Part shown: positions 36,596-43,579 of the stretch, in pieces
How the letters are laid out: each line of letters begins with the position of its first letter
Position numbering within the stretch: position 1 is the stretch's first letter
Assembly (NCBI RefSeq): GCF_000159315.1
Contig: NZ_GG669999.1
Span: 67,274-110,852 of the forward strand
Reading direction: 5' to 3'
DNA length: 43,579 nucleotides
Source: Lentilactobacillus hilgardii DSM 20176 = ATCC 8290
GTDB taxonomy: Bacteria > Bacillota > Bacilli > Lactobacillales > Lactobacillaceae
Program-made: the position numbers and the translations under genes
The notes under the pieces: generated by a model
What the model was told of the DNA's origin: nothing
The model's input: the letters and a program-made list of their open reading frames with translations, nothing else
Databases searched by the model: none

Positions 36596-38062
36596 ATGAA
36601 AAAGCTTAAAGCAATTATTCAAATGATGCTCGTTTTTGTGACCTTACTGACTGTTAGTGTCATTCAGACTAATAGTGCGTCGGCTGCGGACAATTCACTT
36701 CAAAGAGTTAAGCAAAGAGGTGAATTGATTATGGTAACCAGTCCGGATTATCCACCCTACGAATTCCAAGTGAATAAGGGCGGCAAAAGCCGAATTGTTG
36801 GAATGGATATTGACGTTGCCAAAAAAGTGGCTAAAGATTTAGGCGTGAAATTAGTCATTAAAAGTATGAATTTTGATTCACTGTTAGTGGCAATCCAAAC
36901 TGGAAAAGCCGATATGGCCATTGGTGGGATTAATCCAACCAATGAGCGTCGTCAAAGTGTTGATTTTTCGGACATTTATTATTCGGGAGGTCAAAGCTTC
37001 CTGATTAATTCAAAAGATGTTAATAAATATAAAAGCGTGAAGAACTTGCGTGGTGGTAAAATTGGTGCCCAAACAGGAACGTTACAGTATGGTTTGGCAA
37101 AGAAACGAATTCCCGGAGCTACGGTTAAAGGAATGGATAAATCCACCGATTTGGTTTTGGCACTTAAAACTAACAAAATTGATGCTTTGGGAATTGAAAA
37201 GCCAAGTGCAGAAGCTTATGTCAAAAATGACCCAAGTCTTAAGATGATTCCTTCTGGATATCACCTCAATAAAAATGATATTGGCGCTGCAATTGCTTTT
37301 AAAAAGGGTTCTACAAGTTTGGTGAATGCCGTTAATAAGAGTATTGTCCAGATCAAAAAGAAGCATTTAACAGATAAATACTTAGCTAGCGCAGGGAAGT
37401 ATATGAAAGTTAACACCGTTAATACATCAATGTTTCATTACTGGAAGTATTTTGCCAGTGGTGTTGAGTACACAATCCTGATTTCGTTAGTTTCAACATT
37501 CTTTGGTGTTTTGATCGGAGTAGTTTTAGCTTTAATGCGTTTCAGCAGACAGAGGTGGTTGCGCGGGCTTGCAATCAGCTACACTGAATTTATTCGAGGA
37601 ACGCCTTTGATGGTTCAAGTGATGTTTGTCTATTTCGGAATTGGCGTGATCATTAATATTCCGGCTTTAATTTCAGGAATGATTGCTGTTTCGCTGAATA
37701 GTGGTGCTTATGTTGCTGAAATCATTCGAGGTGGCATTAATTCTGTTGGCAAAGGTCAAACAGAAGCAGCGGAAAGTTTGGGATTAACTAAAGGGGATAT
37801 GATGCGATACGTCATTTTGCCTCAAGCGTTTAAAAATATTTGGCCGGCATTGGGGAATGAATTTATTTCGCTCATTAAGGAAAGTTCAATCGTCTCCATT
37901 ATCGGAGTTACCGATCTTATTTATCAATTGAATATTGTCCGTGCCGACACGTATCGTGGTGTTATGCCGATATTCGTAGCGATGGTCCTTTACTTCCTAA
38001 TGACATTCTTATTAACAAGATTATTGAATCACTACGAAGGGAAGATGAAACATGCAGGATAA
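36596..38062 (+). CDS. Amino-acid ABC transporter, substrate-binding and permease fusion
   Basis: One 488-residue polypeptide combining a periplasmic-type binding protein and a membrane permease of the polar amino-acid uptake family, an arrangement usual in Lactobacillales. A signal-like N-terminal segment (about 9-30) ends near ASAAD. The binding domain (about 38-275) has the family motif [17 protein letters not shown]. The permease part (about 285-485) has five or so membrane helices, with the ATPase-contact EAA loop [13 protein letters not shown] chose ATG 36596 over TTG 36578 because GAGAGGGAAAG precedes it. The ligand is not certain: glutamine-type relatives dominate, but arginine-like is suggested by the ARG-box-like sites and argGH upstream. 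Confidence 0.9.
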   Translation: MKKLKAIIQMMLVFVTLLTVSVIQTNSASAADNSLQRVKQRGELIMVTSPDYPPYEFQVNKGGKSRIVGMDIDVAKKVAKDLGVKLVIKSMNFDSLLVAIQTGKADMAIGGINPTNERRQSVDFSDIYYSGGQSFLINSKDVNKYKSVKNLRGGKIGAQTGTLQYGLAKKRIPGATVKGMDKSTDLVLALKTNKIDALGIEKPSAEAYVKNDPSLKMIPSGYHLNKNDIGAAIAFKKGSTSLVNAVNKSIVQIKKKHLTDKYLASAGKYMKVNTVNTSMFHYWKYFASGVEYTILISLVSTFFGVLIGVVLALMRFSRQRWLRGLAISYTEFIRGTPLMVQVMFVYFGIGVIINIPALISGMIAVSLNSGAYVAEIIRGGINSVGKGQTEAAESLGLTKGDMMRYVILPQAFKNIWPALGNEFISLIKESSIVSIIGVTDLIYQLNIVRADTYRGVMPIFVAMVLYFLMTFLLTRLLNHYEGKMKHAG

Positions 38063-38801
38063 AGCTGTAATTGAAGTTAATCATTTAAATAAAAAATTTG
38101 GTGAAAATACGATTTTAAAAGATATTAATGGTACAGTGAAATCCGGTCAGGTGATTTGTGTGATTGGTCCTTCCGGTGCCGGTAAAAGTACTTTTTTACG
38201 TTGCCTGAATCTCCTTGAAAAGCCCACTTCCGGAGAGGTTAAATTTGATGGTACGGATTTAACCCATGTTGATGGTAAGCAGTTGTTAGATTTACGTGAA
38301 CGAATGGGAATGGTTTTTCAGAGCTTTAATTTATTCCCTAATATGACGGTGCTGAAAAATTTGATGTTAGCACCGATGCGAGTGAAGCATATGACGGAGG
38401 ATGAAGCTAAAAAGACGGCCATGCATTTGTTAGACCGAGTTGGACTGCAATCTAAAGCGGATGCTTATCCAAGCAGCCTTTCGGGTGGTCAACAGCAGCG
38501 TGTTGCGATTGCACGGGCGTTGGCAATGAGCCCTGAAGTGATGCTTTTCGATGAACCGACCAGTGCATTGGACCCTGAAATGGTTGGTGAGGTTCTGGAA
38601 GTAATGCAGGAATTGGCAAATGAAGGGATGACAATGGTGGTTGTTACTCATGAAATGGGATTTGCCAAATCTGTTGCCAATCAAGTATGGTTTATGGCGG
38701 ATGGCTATATTCTGGAAAAAGGTTCACCAAGCGAAATGTTTGATAATCCACAAAATGAGCGGGCCAAAGATTTTATTGGTAAAATTATTGAAGCTAAATA
38801 A
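38052..38801 (+). CDS. Amino-acid ABC transporter ATP-binding protein
   Basis: The ATPase that powers the preceding fused permease. 249 residues, as for GlnQ/ArtP-type proteins. Walker [10 protein letters not shown] (about 37-45), Q-loop [17 protein letters not shown] signature [15 protein letters not shown], Walker [15 protein letters not shown] and the H-loop VVTHEMGFA are all present. It overlaps the permease gene by 11 bases, so the two are translationally coupled. A terminator follows 70 bases after the stop. Confidence 0.95.
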   Translation: MQDKAVIEVNHLNKKFGENTILKDINGTVKSGQVICVIGPSGAGKSTFLRCLNLLEKPTSGEVKFDGTDLTHVDGKQLLDLRERMGMVFQSFNLFPNMTVLKNLMLAPMRVKHMTEDEAKKTAMHLLDRVGLQSKADAYPSSLSGGQQQRVAIARALAMSPEVMLFDEPTSALDPEMVGEVLEVMQELANEGMTMVVVTHEMGFAKSVANQVWFMADGYILEKGSPSEMFDNPQNERAKDFIGKIIEAK

Positions 38802-38871
38802 CTTTTTTGCGATCAAGCTGTTTTATTAATGGGTAAACAATAAAGTAATATGATTGTTACATTTGAACATG

Positions 38872-38914
38872 AAAGCCGCATCACTTTTGATATCTGAGTG
38901 GTGCGGCTTTTTCA
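38872..38914 (+). terminator. Terminator of the transporter operon
   Basis: AAAGCCGCATCAC and GTGGTGCGGCTTT pair with a wobble around a loop, then TTT. Confidence 0.75.
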
Positions 38915-38971
38915 ATCAACATGGTTGTGATATGATTCCTTTTGAGAGTGACAAGATTCGGTATTTAATAA

Positions 38972-39000
38972 TTGAAGCAAACGTACATTCGAGTTATACT
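38972..39000 (+). promoter_or_regulatory. Promoter of uvrC
   Basis: TTGAAG, 17-bp spacer, TATACT, 36 bases before the start codon. An SOS operator (CGAACRNRYGTTYG) was not found here; CGAGTTATACTC is a partial palindrome only. Confidence 0.65.
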
Positions 39001-39035
39001 CTTATATTGAGTATTAAGAAAGGAGTGGACATTTT

Positions 39036-40868
39036 TTGGCAAGCGAGTATTTAGAACATAAATTATCTTTATTACCAGGACTTCCAGGATGTTATCTGAT
39101 GAAGGATATCAACGGTAAAATTATTTATGTTGGGAAAGCTAAAAATTTAAAAAATCGTGTTCGCTCATATTTTAAGAGTAGTCATGAAGGCAAAACAGCA
39201 AGACTGGTTTCAGAAATTGCTGATTTTGAAACAATTATTACTTCAACTGATAAAGAAGCGTTTTTACTCGAAATTACACTCATTCAAAAGCATCGTCCTT
39301 ATTTCAACATTAAACTCAAGCAGGGACACAGTGGTTATCCATATATCAAGATTACCAATGAACGTGATCCTCAAATTAAAATTGTTAATACACTTTTAAA
39401 AGATGGCGCTTATTATTTTGGCCCTTATCCAAATGTCTATGCTGCGGAGGAGACGGTTAACTTTTTGCAGAAGGTTTATCCGCTTCGACGCTGCAACGGA
39501 TTCCAAAATAGACCATGTCTTTATTACCACATGGGCCAATGCCTCGGTGCTTGTTTTAAAGTAGTCCCAGAGGCAGTATATGATCGTCAAATTAAGCGAA
39601 TTAAGTCGTTTCTAAATGGCAACGTCGGCCATGCTAAACAAATGTTGGCTAAACGAATGGAAGACGCTTCGGCAAATATGGCCTATGAACGGGCGGCTGA
39701 AATTCGGGATTTAATTAAGTATATTGAGATAACAGTTGAAAAGCAGAAAATTATTTCGCATGACAATACACCTAGAGATATCTTTAATTATTATATGAAT
39801 AAGGGATGGCTATCCATTCAAGTATTCTTTATCCGTCAATCTCGATTAATGAAACGCGAAAAGCGCTTTTTTCCAATTATTACTGATCCTGAAGAAGAAA
39901 TGGTCAGTTTCATTTCACAATTCTATAAACAAAAAAATCAGATTCTGCCTAAAGAGATCTTGGTGCCCAGCTCCTTGCCTTACGATGTTGTTAGCTCGGT
40001 TGTTGATGATATTCCAGTAAGAACACCTAAACGTGGACAAAAACGTGATTTGTTGGAAATGGCCGGAAAAAATGCGCAGCTTGTTCTGGAAGAAAAATTT
40101 CGGTTGCTGGAATTGGATGAGAGCAAGACGACTGGTGCAATGAAGGAATTAACAGATGCGATGGGGATTCCAGAAGGTCACAAGGTTGAAGCTTTTGATC
40201 ATTCTCATATTCAGGGCGCCGATTTGGTATCAGCAATGGTCGTTTTCGTTGACGGTCAACCTAATAAAAATTTATATCGAAAATATAAATTGAAGACTGT
40301 TGACCATGCCGACGAAGCAGCCAGTACCAGAGAAGTCATTCGGCGACGTTATACCCGGCTGTTAAAAGAGCATGCTCAAATGCCCGACTTGATATTAATG
40401 GACGGCGGTACGATTCAAATGAATGCAGTAAAAGATGTTTTGGTTAATGAACTTGGGTTAGATATTCCAGTTGGCGGGATGGTTAAAAACGAGCATCACC
40501 AAACGGCTGACTTGTTATTTGGCGATAGTGATACACCACTTCATTTAGATCCCAAGAGTCAGGGATTCTACCTCCTTCAGCGAATTCAAGATGAAGTCCA
40601 CCGCTTTGCAATTACCTATCATCGCAAGGTACATGCTAAAAATTCTTTGGGTTCCCGATTGGACTCAATTGCTGGAGTGGGGCCAAAAACAAGAAATAAA
40701 CTTTTGCGAAAGTTTGGATCTTTAAAGAAAATTTCCGCAGCACCTGTTGATGATTTGAAGGCTTTGGGAATTTCAGAAACGGTTGCTCAAACCATTAAGT
40801 TTTCATTGAGTAAAATTGATGCAGAAAGAAAAGTTGTTAATTATCAAGATAAAAAATTAATTAATTGA
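39036..40868 (+). CDS. uvrC: Excinuclease ABC subunit C
   Basis: Nuclease of nucleotide excision repair; cuts the damaged strand 3' then 5' after UvrA/UvrB loading. 610 residues. N-terminal GIY-YIG domain (GCYLMKDINGKIIYVGKAKN, about 18-37), UVR motif (MEDASANMAYERAAEIRDLI, about 208-227), the RNase-H-like endonuclease (AFDHSHIQGADLVSAMVVF and MDGGTIQMNA), and a C-terminal tandem helix-hairpin-helix (IAGVGPKTRNKLLRKFGS). Starts at TTG 39036, with AAAGGAGTGG upstream. Conserved residues are present, so it looks active. uvrA and uvrB are outside the window. Confidence 0.97.
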   Translation: MASEYLEHKLSLLPGLPGCYLMKDINGKIIYVGKAKNLKNRVRSYFKSSHEGKTARLVSEIADFETIITSTDKEAFLLEITLIQKHRPYFNIKLKQGHSGYPYIKITNERDPQIKIVNTLLKDGAYYFGPYPNVYAAEETVNFLQKVYPLRRCNGFQNRPCLYYHMGQCLGACFKVVPEAVYDRQIKRIKSFLNGNVGHAKQMLAKRMEDASANMAYERAAEIRDLIKYIEITVEKQKIISHDNTPRDIFNYYMNKGWLSIQVFFIRQSRLMKREKRFFPIITDPEEEMVSFISQFYKQKNQILPKEILVPSSLPYDVVSSVVDDIPVRTPKRGQKRDLLEMAGKNAQLVLEEKFRLLELDESKTTGAMKELTDAMGIPEGHKVEAFDHSHIQGADLVSAMVVFVDGQPNKNLYRKYKLKTVDHADEAASTREVIRRRYTRLLKEHAQMPDLILMDGGTIQMNAVKDVLVNELGLDIPVGGMVKNEHHQTADLLFGDSDTPLHLDPKSQGFYLLQRIQDEVHRFAITYHRKVHAKNSLGSRLDSIAGVGPKTRNKLLRKFGSLKKISAAPVDDLKALGISETVAQTIKFSLSKIDAERKVVNYQDKKLIN

Positions 40869-40909
40869 TTCGTTATCTTTTAATCTTTTGTTCTTTTTTT
40901 CGGATTCCT

Positions 40910-40938
40910 TTGACCTTCTGATATAAACTCGGTATACT
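40910..40938 (+). promoter_or_regulatory. Promoter of obgE
   Basis: TTGACC, 17-bp spacer, TATACT, about 58 bases before the start codon. Confidence 0.7.
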
Positions 40939-40995
40939 TCAAAAGGTAACAACTGTATGGGTTAAAGTTAAGGATTAATTTGAAATGGTGATAAG

Positions 40996-42306
40996 ATGTT
41001 TGTTGATCAAGTAAAAATTGATGTACAAGCCGGAAATGGCGGCAATGGTATTGTTGCGTTTCGGCGTGAAAAGTTTGTTCCTAATGGTGGCCCAGCAGGC
41101 GGCGATGGTGGTCGAGGCGGAAGTATCATATTTAAAGTGGATTCAGGGATGAATACTTTGATGGATTTCCGCTACCATCGTAAGTTTAAAGCTAAAAATG
41201 GCGGCGATGGTGGTAACAAGTCGATGACGGGAAAAAGTGCCGATAATTTAATTGTGCCCGTACCGGAAGGAACCATCGTAACCGATACAACTACAGGTGA
41301 GGTTATTGGTGATTTGTTGAAACCGGATCAGGAATTAACAGTCGCTAAGGGCGGACGTGGTGGCCGTGGTAATATCCATTTTGCAAGTGCGACAAATCCG
41401 GCGCCTGAAATTGCTGAAAATGGTGAACCCGGTCAAGCAGTTTCTTTGAGTTTAGAGTTACGGGTACTGGCCGACGTTGGCTTGGTTGGATTCCCATCCG
41501 CTGGAAAGTCAACGTTACTTTCAGTTATTACCAGTGCGAAACCAAAAATTGCTGGGTATCATTTTACCACTCTGGTACCAAACCTTGGAATGGTTAGATT
41601 GGATGATGGCAGAGACTTTGCTGTTGCTGATTTACCAGGATTAGTGGAAGGTGCCTCGAAAGGTGTTGGGCTCGGTTTTCAATTCTTACGACACGTTGAG
41701 AGAACTCGGGTCATTTTACACCTTGTTGATATGTCCGGTGTTGAAGGCAGAGATCCTTATGATGATTATTTGGCAATCAATAAAGAATTAGTTGAATATG
41801 ATCCGGATATCTTAAAACGGCCGCAAATTGTAGTCGCAACTAAGATGGATTTGCCAAATGCCAAAGATAATTTACAGATTTTTAAGGATAAATTGACATC
41901 AGGTCATTCCGTGGATACAGAGTTGCCTGAAGTTTTGGCTATATCATCAGTAACGCATGCCGGTTTATCGGAACTGATTAATAAAACCGCCGCTCTTCTG
42001 GATCAGACTCGCTTACAAGCACAGGAACAGTCCGAGACAGAAAGTAACACCAAGGAATACGATTTTGATAAAACTGATTCTCCGGCCTTTAAGATATCCT
42101 TTGATAAAGAAATCGATTCTTGGGTTATTTCCGGAGATAAAATTGAAAAACTGTTCAAGATGACTGATACTGAACATGATCAGAGTATGTTGAGATTCGC
42201 ACGCCAAATGAGGGGTATGGGAATTGATAGTGCACTTGAGAAAGCCGGTGCTAAGGATGGAGACACAGTCACTATCCTCGACTTCTCATTCACTTATGTA
42301 GCTTAA
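40996..42306 (+). CDS. obgE: GTPase Obg/CgtA
   Basis: Essential GTPase in 50S assembly that also senses ppGpp. 436 residues. The glycine-rich Obg fold at the N terminus ([29 protein letters not shown]), G1 [11 protein letters not shown] (about 165-175), G2 region [11 protein letters not shown]3 [13 protein letters not shown]4 TKMDLPN, and the C-terminal OCT domain ([20 protein letters not shown]). Weak ribosome site (GTGATAAG). The next gene begins 31 bases after the stop. Confidence 0.97.
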   Translation: MFVDQVKIDVQAGNGGNGIVAFRREKFVPNGGPAGGDGGRGGSIIFKVDSGMNTLMDFRYHRKFKAKNGGDGGNKSMTGKSADNLIVPVPEGTIVTDTTTGEVIGDLLKPDQELTVAKGGRGGRGNIHFASATNPAPEIAENGEPGQAVSLSLELRVLADVGLVGFPSAGKSTLLSVITSAKPKIAGYHFTTLVPNLGMVRLDDGRDFAVADLPGLVEGASKGVGLGFQFLRHVERTRVILHLVDMSGVEGRDPYDDYLAINKELVEYDPDILKRPQIVVATKMDLPNAKDNLQIFKDKLTSGHSVDTELPEVLAISSVTHAGLSELINKTAALLDQTRLQAQEQSETESNTKEYDFDKTDSPAFKISFDKEIDSWVISGDKIEKLFKMTDTEHDQSMLRFARQMRGMGIDSALEKAGAKDGDTVTILDFSFTYVA

Positions 42307-42337
42307 AGTAATTTAATTAAGACAGGGAAGATTTTTA

Positions 42338-43579
42338 ATGCAACAGGTTCGCTCACAACAAACTGGGAAAAGACTTAAGAAGAGTCGATATATAACAGGT
42401 TTTGATGGCATTCGTGCACTGGCCGTGGTTGGGGTAATTGTTTATCATTTATTGCCGTATAACCTCCAAGGTGGTTATCTTGGTGTGCCGACGTTCTTCG
42501 TTGTATCGGGTTATTTGATTACGGATTTATTGTTACAAGAGTGGGAGCAAAATGGCAAAATTGATTTTTGGGGATTTTATTCCCGGAGATTAAAACGGTT
42601 ATATCCTGCTTTAGTATTTATGCTGGTGGGAACCGGCACGTACATAACCCTTTTTGAACGATCGCTTTTGACTAATTTAAGGTCGATTATTACTACTAAT
42701 ATGCTGTATTTATATAATTGGTGGGAAGTCGGTCATGGACAAAGTTATTTTGACAGGTTCAACGGAGAATCACCATTTACCCATTTATGGTCATTATCAA
42801 TCGAAGGGCAGTATTATCTGATCTGGCCGTTGATTTTAATTGCCATGATTTTAATCATTAGAAGAAAAAAAGTAATCGCTTATATTTTACTTGCTTTGGC
42901 AGCTATATCGGGACTGTTAATGGGCGTTCTATACACTGGTCCGGATGCACTGAACCGTGTTTATTATGGGACTGATACGCGAATGTTTTCAATTGTATTT
43001 GGCGCCTTACTCGCGATTATCTGGCCATCTACTCATTTGCGGAAGAATATTTCTGGAGGATCCAGATGGACGTTAAATGTCATTGGAATCCTTTCGATAG
43101 GTGTAATGGCAGTGATGTTCTTTAAACTTGCCGGGCAAAATACGTTTACCTATCGCGGTGGCATGTTTATTATGGCGGTTGTTTCTACAACGTTGGTTGC
43201 TGCATGTGCACATCCGGGGGCCGATATCAATCGGTGGTTAACCAACCCGGTGTTTGCATGGATTGGTACTCGCAGTTATGGTATTTATCTCTATCAGTTT
43301 CCGGTAATGATTTTTTACGAGATGAAAATTCAGGATATCGCAGATCATCCGATTTTAAATGCGTTAATTGAAGTGGTACTCATTATGGTGATTAGTGAGC
43401 TATCGTATCGTTATATTGAAAAGCCACTTCGTCACTATCATTATAAGCAGCTTGGCCGTTCAATTACTGAGTTTGTCAAACCAAATTCACAGTTTGGACT
43501 TAAACGATTGTGGATGCTGCCCGCGTTAGGGTTAATTGGTATTTGTTTATACGGAAGTGCGATTGCACCAACCAAGGCT
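42338..43579 (+). CDS. OatA-type acyltransferase, 5' part (3' end outside window)
   Basis: Membrane acyltransferase-3 family protein, most like OatA, which O-acetylates peptidoglycan MurNAc and gives lysozyme resistance. The frame is open from ATG 42338 (GGGAAG upstream) to the last base, 414 residues, so the C terminus is missing. The acyltransferase-3 start FDGIRALAVVGVIVYHLLP (about 25-43) and the family blocks FFVVSGYLITDLLL and FYSRRLKRLYPAL are clear, as is HLWSLSIEGQYYLIWP (about 149-164). About ten membrane helices are visible. OatA normally has an extracellular SGNH hydrolase domain after these, which would lie past the edge. The wider family acts on other sugars, so the exact substrate is inferred. 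Confidence 0.9.
   Translation, partial: MQQVRSQQTGKRLKKSRYITGFDGIRALAVVGVIVYHLLPYNLQGGYLGVPTFFVVSGYLITDLLLQEWEQNGKIDFWGFYSRRLKRLYPALVFMLVGTGTYITLFERSLLTNLRSIITTNMLYLYNWWEVGHGQSYFDRFNGESPFTHLWSLSIEGQYYLIWPLILIAMILIIRRKKVIAYILLALAAISGLLMGVLYTGPDALNRVYYGTDTRMFSIVFGALLAIIWPSTHLRKNISGGSRWTLNVIGILSIGVMAVMFFKLAGQNTFTYRGGMFIMAVVSTTLVAACAHPGADINRWLTNPVFAWIGTRSYGIYLYQFPVMIFYEMKIQDIADHPILNALIEVVLIMVISELSYRYIEKPLRHYHYKQLGRSITEFVKPNSQFGLKRLWMLPALGLIGICLYGSAIAPTKA

Noticed and set aside
38990-39001. SOS (LexA/DinR) operator before uvrC
   Set aside because: CGAGTTATACTC is palindrome-like but does not match the Gram-positive consensus CGAACRNRYGTTYG.
38854-39054. 66-codon frame between the transporter operon and uvrC
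   Set aside because: It spans a terminator and the uvrC promoter; no ribosome site.
1-43579. tRNA, rRNA, CRISPR, insertion sequence, prophage, restriction or toxin-antitoxin systems
   Set aside because: None seen on either strand by reading; all long conserved frames are housekeeping, transport, repair or competence genes.

Overview
The window is a 43.6-kb stretch of low-GC Gram-positive (Firmicutes) chromosome that fits the family Lactobacillaceae best. It carries RNA polymerase epsilon, both RNase J1 and RNase J2, a complete pyruvate dehydrogenase operon, fused substrate-binding/permease amino-acid transporters of the Lactobacillales type, strong AGGAGG-type ribosome binding sites and TTG starts. 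Gene order matches the Bacillus/Lactobacillus core: rnjA-rpoY, def, pdhABCD, a UPF0223 gene, an inositol-monophosphatase-family gene, typA, ftsW, ylbG, rsmD, coaD, ylbL, comEA-EB-EC, holA, rpsT, rpsO. The species cannot be fixed from sequence reading alone. No tRNA, rRNA, CRISPR array, insertion sequence, prophage or restriction system was seen.

Layout. 1-3.2 kb: 3' end of a ribokinase gene, an orphan 72-residue protein, a frameshifted ADP-ribosylglycohydrolase gene (minus strand) and a lipid kinase (minus). 3.3-7 kb: rpoY-rnjA (minus), a divergent membrane-anchored protein of unknown function, a gene-poor block, and peptide deformylase (minus). 7.2-12.3 kb: pdhABCD. 12.4-15.5 kb: UPF0223 protein, inositol-monophosphatase-family protein and TypA/BipA. 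15.6-19.3 kb: ftsW, ylbG, rsmD, coaD and a YlbL/SepM-type protease. 19.3-24.3 kb: the DNA-uptake genes comEA, comEB and comEC, then holA, with rpsT convergent. 24.4-32.8 kb: rpsO, RNase J2, a TPR-like protein, tuf, trigger factor, clpX and engB. 32.8-33.1 kb: a MazG-like protein. 33.3-38.8 kb: argGH, a tiny charged minus-strand gene and a two-gene amino-acid ABC transporter; ArgR-box-like sites lie before both argG and the transporter. 39-43.6 kb: uvrC, obgE and the 5' part of an OatA-type acyltransferase cut by the window edge.

Most of this is conserved housekeeping DNA, and I found no convincing new multi-gene system. The observations most worth a second look are the frame break that separates the catalytic DADT motif from the ADP-ribosylglycohydrolase gene, the shared ARG-box-like sites at argG and the transporter, the structured leaders of clpX and rpsO, the comEC start without a conventional initiation signal, and several small or membrane proteins without a recognised family (72, 52 and about 160 residues). 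Promoters and terminators were called by eye from -35/-10 spacing and from inverted repeats followed by T runs.
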